Assembly (NCBI RefSeq): GCF_030517065.1
Contig: NZ_CP103950.1
Span: 1,736,001 to 1,800,000, forward strand
Length of the DNA: 64,000 bases
DNA from: Riemerella columbina
GTDB lineage: Bacteria; Bacteroidota; Bacteroidia; Flavobacteriales; Weeksellaceae
Direction: 5' to 3'
Notes under the pieces: model-generated
What the model was told of the DNA's origin: nothing
The model's database searches: none
Seen by the model: only the letters and a program-made list of their open reading frames with translations
Made by a program: the position numbers and the translations under genes
In this document: positions 56,959 through 64,000 of the stretch, piece by piece
How the letters are laid out: the number at the start of each line of letters is the position of its first letter
How positions within the stretch are numbered: position 1 is the stretch's first letter

Positions 56959-57567
56959 TTTTTATCCTTTTGATATTTAACTAATTTAGCTTATATATAA
57001 TAACAATTTTCATTATAGATTTTCCTTCATAAAGTTTATCAAAATTGAGATAGTCTCTTAGTTTTTTTTGTACTCCTTTTCTATAAAGAACTGACAGATG
57101 GGTAAGCTCCTTCCTTATTCTATATTGATCTCCATAATTCAATTCCCTTGTCTTCACCTATTAATCGCCTGTTTAACATAAAATTTTTCATAGAGGGTAT
57201 ACCTTTATTATTTTCTCTAACCAAAGATGAGAACTGTAGCTTATTTTGTCCATTTTTATAGACAAAAGTAATGAAATTTTTGGCTTTTGGTCTTACAATA
57301 TTAATTTACTTCATAGTGATTGATATCTACCCAAAATAGATCTCCTCTGAGAATTTTATTTTTCTATAACCTTTGAAGTTTATAGATATCAATCTAAGGC
57401 TCCCTTTTCAATAGCTGTTGGCACCAATAGTCTGTTTCTGAGAATTACTTCGGCTTGTTTTATATAGCAGGGTATCACTAGGAACTTCTGGCAACCGATT
57501 TTTTCGTTTTAATTTTAATCAAGTAAAAAATAATTAAATACTTATGATATCTGATTAAAATCAGTCT
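56959..57567 (-). pseudogene. Gene-free stretch with a decayed coding remnant
   Basis: 609 bases without an intact gene. On the minus strand an open run at 57120-57296 (containing KNFITFVYKNGQNKLQFSS and GIPSMKNFMLNRRLIGEDKG) stops at a TAG, and an overlapping frame at 56981-57139 carries on (ELTHLSVLYRKGVQKKLRDY) to the next stop. An earlier fragment (EVILRNRLLVPTAIEKGAL) lies in a third phase near 57410-57460. This pattern of frameshifted pieces suggests a dead capsule gene. I do not recognise the family. Confidence 0.5.
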
Positions 57568-59001
57568 CTACATCGCCTTTTTTAATGTCAATATGTATCG
57601 TAGATTCTTCCTTTCAAATATATAAAAAAACAGTGTATATACCAAAATAATTAATAATAATACTCCTAATAAAGTCTGCCAGTAGTAGAGTGCTGCCCAG
57701 CGTGTGCGTATTACCATAAAAGATGCAACTAGGGCAACCGTAAATAAAATTAATTCTTTAGAGTAATTTAGGAGCTGTTGCTTTACACTCACTGGTAAAA
57801 TTTTGGACACGAAATAGGCATTGATATAAAGCTCAAATACGGAAAGGAAAAACAAAGAAGATACTAGCCAGTAGAGCCCAAATTGAAACAAAACCAACAT
57901 TGCTAAACCTTGAAACACCTTTTTACAGATTTCTGCACGAAGGAAATAATCACTTCTACCATAAATCTGCAAAATATTCACATTAAAGGTATGGATGGGC
58001 ATAAACGCTGTATAGAGTGATAGAATTTGTAAAAAAGGAACAGCGGGCAACCATTTTTCACCTAAGAGAACCAATAGAATTTCCTTGGAAAATACAATAA
58101 TAATTATCATTAAGAAGGACATGACAAAAAAGGAATATCTTGTCAAATATGCAAAAATATTAACCATTTTATTCTTATCCCCTTGTATTTTTGATAATAC
58201 AGGTAACATAACCCGTGTTACCATCATCACAAATAAATTGGAGGTATAGTTATTAAGGCTATAAGCTCTCTCATAGTACCCCGACTGTGCTAAAGGATAG
58301 AATTTACCTATAAATATATTATTAAGATTAGTAAATGCTGTGTGCATAATCCCAGATAAAGTGAGTTTATATCCAAAATTAAAATGCTTTAAAAATACTT
58401 TTTTAGAGAATTTAAATCTTATTCTTTCGCGGGAAGTCCCCCAATATAAAATTGTCAATACTATCTGCTGGCTAAGGTATAGCCAGACCAAACTCCATAC
58501 TCCAAAACCATAATGAGCTAAACTAACTCCTACCGAAATAGATACAAGCACCGCTGGGATACTGATAAGAGTGTTCTTTCGGAACTCTAAACTTCGTATC
58601 AACATAGCATATTGGACTGACCGAAATCCTAAAATAATAAATATCAAACAATAAACGCGGATAATCTCTGTGAGAATCTGGTAACCATAAAAATCTGCAA
58701 TAAATGGCGCCAATACATAAAATATACCATATAAAATAACCGAAATAATAATAGAACCCACAAATACACTAGAGGAATCTAAACTAGTGATCCGCGGTGA
58801 TCTAATCAGGGAAACAGAAGAGCCAGTGTCGACCAAACTTCCCCCTATAGAAATAAATATCGCTATCATCCCAATCAAACCATATACACTAGGATCTAAA
58901 AGACGTGCCATATAGATTGTGGTCAAGAAAACGGCTAATTTATTAACTATTATATCGATGAAAGACCAAGTGATTCCCTGTATTGATTTCTTTAATAACA
59001 T
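57568..59001 (-). CDS. Wzx-type polysaccharide flippase (PST family)
   Basis: 477 aa, about 12-14 hydrophobic helices. Typical MATE/PST signs: GITWSFIDIIVNKLAVFLTTIYMARLLDPSVYGLIGM, with charged residues in KNTLISIPAVLVS. Flips the undecaprenyl-linked repeat unit to the periplasmic face. Start 6 bases after the dehydrogenase stop. Confidence 0.9.
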   Translation of the reverse strand: MLLKKSIQGITWSFIDIIVNKLAVFLTTIYMARLLDPSVYGLIGMIAIFISIGGSLVDTGSSVSLIRSPRITSLDSSSVFVGSIIISVILYGIFYVLAPFIADFYGYQILTEIIRVYCLIFIILGFRSVQYAMLIRSLEFRKNTLISIPAVLVSISVGVSLAHYGFGVWSLVWLYLSQQIVLTILYWGTSRERIRFKFSKKVFLKHFNFGYKLTLSGIMHTAFTNLNNIFIGKFYPLAQSGYYERAYSLNNYTSNLFVMMVTRVMLPVLSKIQGDKNKMVNIFAYLTRYSFFVMSFLMIIIIVFSKEILLVLLGEKWLPAVPFLQILSLYTAFMPIHTFNVNILQIYGRSDYFLRAEICKKVFQGLAMLVLFQFGLYWLVSSLFFLSVFELYINAYFVSKILPVSVKQQLLNYSKELILFTVALVASFMVIRTRWAALYYWQTLLGVLLLIILVYTLFFYIFERKNLRYILTLKKAM

Positions 59002-59007
59002 AGTTAT

Positions 59008-60300
59008 TTACAATCTAAATTCGCTTTCTGTCCATACGCCTTTCACATCATACACCACGGCGTTGTCTTTTTTGAGGGAGGCGAGGTCTAAGTCTTTAAA
59101 TTCTTTATGGGCTACGCCTAATACAATGGCATCAAATTTTTGGTTAGGGAGCGTGCTGGTACTTTCTATGCCGTACTCGTGCTGCACTTCTTTCGGGCAT
59201 GCCCAAGGGTCAAAAGTAGTGATTTTAACGCCAAAATCTTCCAAAGCGGCAATCACATCTACAATTTTCGTATTCCTCACATCGGGGCAGTTTTCTTTAA
59301 AAGTAACGCCCAACATCAGCACCTCGGCATTGTTTACAGGGATGTCTTTTTTAATCATCGCCTTTACCACTTGCTCTGCCACATATTTCCCCATCGAGTC
59401 GTTAAGGCGTCTTCCAGCCAAAATAATCTCAGGATGATAGCCATACTCTTGTGCTTTTTGTGCCAAATAATACGGATCTACACCGATGCAGTGTCCGCCC
59501 ACCAAACCTGGTTTGAAGGGTAAAAAGTTCCATTTTGTCCCTGCAGCTTCCAGCACGGCGTGCGTATCAATATCCATCAGGTTAAATATCTTAGCCAACT
59601 CATTAACAAACGCAATGTTAATATCTCGCTGTGAGTTTTCAATCACCTTTGCCGCTTCTGCCACCTTGATAGTTGGGGCTAAATGCGTGCCTGCAGTAAT
59701 CACCGAACGGTACAAATCATTAACCACCTGCCCAATTTCTGGCGTAGAACCAGAAGTAACCTTCAAAATTTTCTCCACCGTATGCTCTTTATCCCCAGGG
59801 TTGATGCGTTCTGGCGAATATCCAGCATAGAAATCTTCATTAAACTTAAAGCCCGAAACTCGCTCTACTACTGGGATACAATCTTCCTCCGTAGCACCAG
59901 GGTACACGGTAGATTCATAAATCACAATATCGCCTTTTTTCAATACCTTGCCCACCGTTTCGCTGGCTTTTACCAATGGCGTTAAAATAGGGCGATTGTT
60001 TTTGTCCACAGGCGTTGGCACCGTGATGATGTAAACATTAGCCTCTTGAATATCTTCTAAATTCGCCGAGCAATAGAGCCCTTTTGCAGATGATGCCAAT
60101 GGATTTTCCTTGACCAATGCTGACTGTAACAACTCATCGGAAACCTCCAAAGTATCATCGTGCCCTTCGTTGAGTTTTGCCACACGCTCTTGGTTAATAT
60201 CAAAGCCTACCACAGGGTATTGGGTTGCAAATAATCGAGCCAAAGGCAGTCCTACATAACCTAAACCTATAACGGCGATTTTTATAGAAGATGGATTCAT
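59008..60300 (-). CDS. UDP-N-acetylhexosamine 6-dehydrogenase (TviB/WbpO-like)
   Basis: 430-aa two-step NAD-dependent dehydrogenase: Rossmann GLGYVGLPLARLF, TVPTPVD, ESTVYPGATEEDC and catalytic C271 in GLVGGHCIGVDPYYL, second Rossmann ending VLMLGVTFKENCPDVRNTK. Sequence style resembles Vi-antigen TviB and WbpO, producing UDP-GlcNAcA or UDP-GalNAcA. With the epimerase at 60466 it probably makes UDP-GalNAcA for the capsule. Confidence 0.92.
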   Translation of the reverse strand: MNPSSIKIAVIGLGYVGLPLARLFATQYPVVGFDINQERVAKLNEGHDDTLEVSDELLQSALVKENPLASSAKGLYCSANLEDIQEANVYIITVPTPVDKNNRPILTPLVKASETVGKVLKKGDIVIYESTVYPGATEEDCIPVVERVSGFKFNEDFYAGYSPERINPGDKEHTVEKILKVTSGSTPEIGQVVNDLYRSVITAGTHLAPTIKVAEAAKVIENSQRDINIAFVNELAKIFNLMDIDTHAVLEAAGTKWNFLPFKPGLVGGHCIGVDPYYLAQKAQEYGYHPEIILAGRRLNDSMGKYVAEQVVKAMIKKDIPVNNAEVLMLGVTFKENCPDVRNTKIVDVIAALEDFGVKITTFDPWACPKEVQHEYGIESTSTLPNQKFDAIVLGVAHKEFKDLDLASLKKDNAVVYDVKGVWTESEFRL

Positions 60301-60465
60301 AATAGTAATTTTATGGTGTTTTTTATTTTATTATTTTTATTTCGATTTGATTGATATTCGTATAAGAAATTTAATTATAACAGAATTTAATTTAACAATC
60401 ACTTTGTATAAATCTAAATTATCAAAAGAATAATCTCTATTTTTATTTTGTAATTATTTATTTTT

Positions 60466-61437
60466 TTAAGCTTTCAAATTCCCCCAATACCAATCCACGG
60501 CTTCTTTTAATCCAGCCTTAAATTCGTGGGTGGGCTGATAGCCTAAGTTTTCTTTGGCTTTATCGATAGATGCCAACGAATGTGGAATATCCCCCAAGCG
60601 ATTAGGACCGTGGAGAATTTCTACATCGCCAATTTTAGCATCATAAGCGGCAAGGTATTCTTTGAGGAGGTGTGCCATTTCTTTAATCGTGGTGCGGTCG
60701 CCCACAGCGGTATTATATACCGTGTTGATGGCTTTCGGATTATTGGTAAGCATCGCCCGTTCATTCATCTGGATCACATTATCAATATAAGTGAAATCAC
60801 GAGAGTAAGTCCCATCACCATTGATGGTTGGCGACTGGTAGTTCATCAACTGAATGACAAATTTCGGAATTACCGCCGCATATGCCCCTTTGGGGTCTTG
60901 CTTACGACCAAAAACATTGAAATACCTCAAACCAATGCACTCCAAACCATAGGTTTTGCTAAACACATCAGCATATAACTCATTGACATACTTGGTAATA
61001 GCGTATGGCGATAGCGGTTTTCCAATCACATCTTCCACCTTTGGTAAAGATTCGGAATCGCCATAAGTAGAGGAGCTTGCGGCATAGACAAAACGCTTGA
61101 TTTTAGCATCTCTCGCCGCTACCAACATATTAAGGAAGCCCGAAACATTCACATCATTACTGGTAATAGGGTCTTCAATGGAGCGAGGCACAGAGCCGAG
61201 CGCCGCTTGGTGGAGCACATAATCTTGCCCCTCGCAGGCTTTTCTACAAGTGTCCAAATCTCGGATATCGCCCTCTATCAACTGAAACTTTGGATTTTCA
61301 AAAAAAGGTTCAATATTGTGGCGGTGTCCTGTGGAAAAATTATCCAAAACCGTGACGCTATGCCCTTGGTTGAGGAAATATTCCGTTAGATTAGAGCCTA
61401 TAAAACCTGCCCCTCCTGTGATGAGAATGTTTTTCAT
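60466..61437 (-). CDS. UDP-N-acetylhexosamine 4-epimerase (TviC/WbpP-like SDR)
   Basis: 323-aa extended [28 protein letters not shown], catalytic SSSTYGDSESLPK and YAITKYVNELY, RYFNVFGRKQDPKGAYAAVIPKF. The ALGSVPRS and RDFTYIDNVIQ details match WbpP/TviC enzymes acting on N-acetylated UDP-sugars. It precedes the TviB-like dehydrogenase by a 165-base AT-rich gap. Confidence 0.92.
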   Translation of the reverse strand: MKNILITGGAGFIGSNLTEYFLNQGHSVTVLDNFSTGHRHNIEPFFENPKFQLIEGDIRDLDTCRKACEGQDYVLHQAALGSVPRSIEDPITSNDVNVSGFLNMLVAARDAKIKRFVYAASSSTYGDSESLPKVEDVIGKPLSPYAITKYVNELYADVFSKTYGLECIGLRYFNVFGRKQDPKGAYAAVIPKFVIQLMNYQSPTINGDGTYSRDFTYIDNVIQMNERAMLTNNPKAINTVYNTAVGDRTTIKEMAHLLKEYLAAYDAKIGDVEILHGPNRLGDIPHSLASIDKAKENLGYQPTHEFKAGLKEAVDWYWGNLKA

Positions 61438-61450
61438 TAATGGTTAATTT

Positions 61451-63820
61451 TTAAAATTTATCTCTTAATTTTTCAATAAAGCTTTTCTCGCGAGCGCCGT
61501 AGCCATAACCATATTTATTGCCATAGCCAAAGTTGCTCTTATCCACATCATTCAGCACGAAGCCTACATTTTTAATCTTCTCGGAATTGATATTTTTATT
61601 TGCGAAATCTACCAAGCCTTTCTCCGTGTACTTAGAACGCGTTACATAAATGGTCGCATCGGCTAAGTCTGCAATCAGGAAGGTATCCGTTACCAACATC
61701 AGCGGTGCGGTGTCTATAATAATATAATTGTAATCCTGTTTTAACCTTTCTAATAGTTCTTCGTAACGACCATTAGAAAGCAATTCCGTAGGGTTTGGCG
61801 GAATGCTACCAGAATAAATCACATCTAAATAAGGGTTATAAGTACTCTGGTGGATAATGCTCTCTAAACTCGTGGTTGGGTCATATAAAAACTCTGTCAA
61901 TCCAGAAAGCCCTCGGCGTGCTTCGTTGTAGCGCTGTAGCTGTGGGTTTCTAATATCAGAACCGATGATAATCACCTTATTATTCGGTGTAGCCAATGTT
62001 AAAGCTAAATTAACCGAGGTAAAAGTTTTGCCCTCGCCTTTTACCGTAGAAGTCACGAAGACCACCTTGCCTTTATTCCTATTTTTAGGGAGCATAAAAT
62101 TCATATTGGTAATGAGAATTCTAAACGCTTCCGCCATTGGCGACAAGTCGTTAAGTCCCACAGTTTCAGGCTGCCCTTTCTCCACTTTTGGTAATTCTGC
62201 CAATACAAGAGCGGTGGTTAATTTTTCTATGTCGTGCTTAGATTTAATCTTGTTATTGAACAATTCGGCTAAGTAAATATACGCGAATGGAATTAGCATC
62301 CCTATCACAAGGGCGGCTAATAGCACAATCATTTTCTTTGGCGATACTGGAGCGTCTAAGGCATAGGCGGCATCAATCACTCGGGCTTTGTTCGCCGTAA
62401 TGGACATAGAAATTGCTGTTTCTTCCCTTTTTTGTAATAATAAAAGATAAAGTTGCTCTTTGATTTGTTGCTGACGCTCAATCCCTCTAAAAATCTTCTC
62501 TATGGCAGGAAGTTTAGATATTTTCCCTGTGATTTTATTCTGTTCGCCTTGGAGCTCACTACTTCTTATCTGAAGCCCAGAACGGGTTTTTTGCAAGCTT
62601 TGAAGGATGGAACCTTTAAGGTTATTCAATTGTTTAGAAATATTTTGCACCGCAGGATGCTCTGGCGTAGCGGATGCCAAAAGGCGGTTGCGTTCCAATA
62701 CCAATTCATTATAAGAATTGATGCCCGCAGATGCGGCAGGATTGTCCAAGCCAATGGCTGAAGGTAAAACCTGATAAGCCCCTTGACGATTAAGGTAGCT
62801 GATTAAACCATCGGTCAGCTGGAGCTGCGCATCAATATCCAATTGCTTGACTCTGGCTTCCGTGGTGGTTCTTAGGTTGAGCTCTGCCTCGGTTTGGATA
62901 TCCGTGAGTTTATTGTTGACTTTAAACTGTTCTTTTTGGTTCTCCACATCTCCCAACTCATTAGCAATCACCTTGATACGCCCTTCTATAAACTTCATCG
63001 TTTCTTCGGATTGGGCGTTTTTATCTTCAATAGCTTCGGTATTATAAACCGCCACCAGACTGTTGATGATATCTTTGGCTTTGTCTTTATTAGCGGCGTT
63101 CATAGAGATTTCTATCACCGTAGCATCTTTGTTGGCTAAAACCACATTAAGCGCTTTTTGCAATTGAGAAACCCGATCTTTCAGTGTCGCAATTCTCAAT
63201 TGAATGTCGGTAATTTCGCCAGCTCGTTTCGCATCAAAATGAGGATTTTTCCGAATCATAATGTTCGCAAAAGGCAGGCTAATGGTTTTGTTAAAAGCGC
63301 CTACAATATCCTGATCCCACTCTTTTGAAGATAGCGTAATTTGATTGCCTTTAATTGCTACTTCTATTGGTTTTTTAGGGAATTCTTCATCTTTTTTCTC
63401 ATTGATGATATTGACCAATATCGGCGAGGTTTCTCCATACAATTCTTGGCGCTTGCCTTCTTCTTCCCCCGTGATGGCTGTTTGTAGATTTTTAGTTTCT
63501 ACCACATTTGCCATCAGTTTTTTAGATTTCAGAATTTCTATTTCATTATCAATACTGTTGGTGCTCATCCCTCCAAATCCTGATAAATCTTTTAGAATAT
63601 CGGCTTCGGTGCCAGATTTAGATCCTTTGGAATCTTTGATGAGGACAGTGGATTGTACTTTGTAAATATTGGTGGCTTTTTTAAGATAAATAAAAGCGAA
63701 TACCAATGCCAATAGCGCAGAGATCACAAACCAATACCATCTCCGCAAATAAGGTTGAATAATTTCTTTTAAATCAAGCTCTTGATTGTCCACAGAATTA
63801 TTTGCTATATTTTGTTCCAT
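61451..63820 (-). CDS. wzc: Wzc-type tyrosine autokinase, polysaccharide co-polymerase
   Basis: 789-aa inner-membrane protein: Wzz domain with TM1 about 29-47, long periplasmic coiled coils (about 200-450), TM2 about 497-520 and a cytoplasmic BY-kinase domain with Walker [13 protein letters not shown] (about 597), A' SDIRNPQL and Walker B IIIDTAP. The C-terminal tyrosine cluster ([10 protein letters not shown]) supplies autophosphorylation sites. Controls polymerisation and export with Wza. 20 bases after the wza stop. Confidence 0.95.
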   Translation of the reverse strand: MEQNIANNSVDNQELDLKEIIQPYLRRWYWFVISALLALVFAFIYLKKATNIYKVQSTVLIKDSKGSKSGTEADILKDLSGFGGMSTNSIDNEIEILKSKKLMANVVETKNLQTAITGEEEGKRQELYGETSPILVNIINEKKDEEFPKKPIEVAIKGNQITLSSKEWDQDIVGAFNKTISLPFANIMIRKNPHFDAKRAGEITDIQLRIATLKDRVSQLQKALNVVLANKDATVIEISMNAANKDKAKDIINSLVAVYNTEAIEDKNAQSEETMKFIEGRIKVIANELGDVENQKEQFKVNNKLTDIQTEAELNLRTTTEARVKQLDIDAQLQLTDGLISYLNRQGAYQVLPSAIGLDNPAASAGINSYNELVLERNRLLASATPEHPAVQNISKQLNNLKGSILQSLQKTRSGLQIRSSELQGEQNKITGKISKLPAIEKIFRGIERQQQIKEQLYLLLLQKREETAISMSITANKARVIDAAYALDAPVSPKKMIVLLAALVIGMLIPFAYIYLAELFNNKIKSKHDIEKLTTALVLAELPKVEKGQPETVGLNDLSPMAEAFRILITNMNFMLPKNRNKGKVVFVTSTVKGEGKTFTSVNLALTLATPNNKVIIIGSDIRNPQLQRYNEARRGLSGLTEFLYDPTTSLESIIHQSTYNPYLDVIYSGSIPPNPTELLSNGRYEELLERLKQDYNYIIIDTAPLMLVTDTFLIADLADATIYVTRSKYTEKGLVDFANKNINSEKIKNVGFVLNDVDKSNFGYGNKYGYGYGAREKSFIEKLRDKF

Positions 63821-63840
63821 CTTCTTACTCTGTTATACTA

Positions 63841-63999
63841 TTATTTTTTGAACACTGTAACTAATAATCCTAATAAACCTAAGGTTACAGAGGCTATTGA
63901 TATATAAACATTGGTCTGCGGACCATAGGAAGAGGCAGACTGTCGCGCTTTATTAGGCGCCACGGCAATGACATCGTTTTGCTTAAGATAATAATATGG
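63841..63999 (-). CDS. wza: Polysaccharide export protein Wza, C-terminal fragment (window edge)
   Basis: Partial: 52 codons, ending with TAA at 63841-63843. Contains YYYLKQNDVIAVAPNKARQS and a C-terminal transmembrane segment (YISIASVTLGLLGLLVTV), as in Bacteroidetes polysaccharide biosynthesis/export outer-membrane proteins, whose SLBB domains lie upstream beyond the window. First visible gene of the capsule transcript. Confidence 0.82.
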   Translation of the reverse strand, partial: PYYYLKQNDVIAVAPNKARQSASSYGPQTNVYISIASVTLGLLGLLVTVFKK

Positions 64000-64000
64000 G

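Noticed and set aside
57258-57265. TAnnTTTG box on the minus strand within the decayed region
   Set aside because: It matches the box but falls inside an apparent former coding run with no gene start shortly downstream.
59683-59985. Plus-strand frame of 100 codons in the dehydrogenase gene
   Set aside because: Antisense shadow of a clearly recognised nucleotide-sugar dehydrogenase.
1-64000. CRISPR arrays, prophage, IS transposases or restriction-modification genes
   Set aside because: I found no regularly spaced repeat-spacer arrays and no transposase, integrase, Cas or methylase motifs; the tandem 23-bp array has no unique spacers.

Overview
The window looks like chromosomal DNA of a flavobacterium, most likely in the Chryseobacterium/Riemerella/Bergeyella part of the Weeksellaceae. 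It is AT-rich. Many genes are preceded by the Bacteroidetes -7 promoter box TAnnTTTG. It carries lineage markers: a GLPGLI-family protein, a SusC/SusD pair, a type IX secretion sorting domain, a PID-CTERM-like protein, DUF3810, a GH3-family enzyme and a TviB-type capsule dehydrogenase. I assign the genus from gene content only.

Layout. 1-10.5 kb: ftsY, a GLPGLI protein bracketed by a decayed copy of the ftsY 3' end, a GlsB-like membrane protein, a possible small RNA, then on the minus strand DUF3810, a FucP-type sugar transporter, plsC and gtrA, followed by an S9 (DPP4-like) peptidase, a thioredoxin-like lipid- or envelope-side protein and tRNA-Met(CAT). 11-20.5 kb: nrdB-nrdA, a GH3 enzyme, an MFS exporter, upp, then a minus-strand operon yicC-gmk-hypothetical-folB and an enoyl-CoA hydratase. 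20.7-28.6 kb: an acyl-CoA carboxylase beta subunit, a secreted hypothetical protein, a T9SS cargo plus PID-CTERM pair, clpX, HIT, greA, a Rieske-like protein and dtd. 28.9-36.1 kb: a susCD operon and an operon of three paralogous secreted proteins. 36.4-42.6 kb: ddl-coaD-TRIC channel, a TPM/TPM/LemA operon, folA and rimO. 42.8-64.0 kb: one long minus-strand capsule/LPS locus.

The capsule locus runs in transcription order from Wza (partial) and the Wzc tyrosine kinase, through a UDP-HexNAc 4-epimerase and 6-dehydrogenase (together a route to UDP-GalNAcA), Wzx flippase, glycosyltransferases, two polymerase-like membrane proteins, a beta-helix lipoprotein, PglC, PglD and PglE-like enzymes (bacillosamine-type sugar and its priming transferase), a second priming transferase, a TagD-like nucleotidyltransferase and rfbCBA (dTDP-sugar; rfbD is not in the window). 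It appears composite: a glycosyltransferase cassette is bounded by near-identical 113-bp direct repeats, and a decayed gene and a GC-rich dispersed-looking repeat sit between genes.

The most striking unexplained structure is the leader of the susCD operon (about 33342-33561, minus strand). A promoter box is followed by a 33-codon methionine-rich open frame (6 Met, all within the first 21 codons). Its last codons are complementary to the 5' arm of an intrinsic terminator standing just before susC. This is the architecture of a ribosome-mediated transcription attenuator, apparently sensing methionyl-tRNA, on an outer-membrane uptake system. I do not know of a description of such a control for SusCD genes, but I could not search for one.
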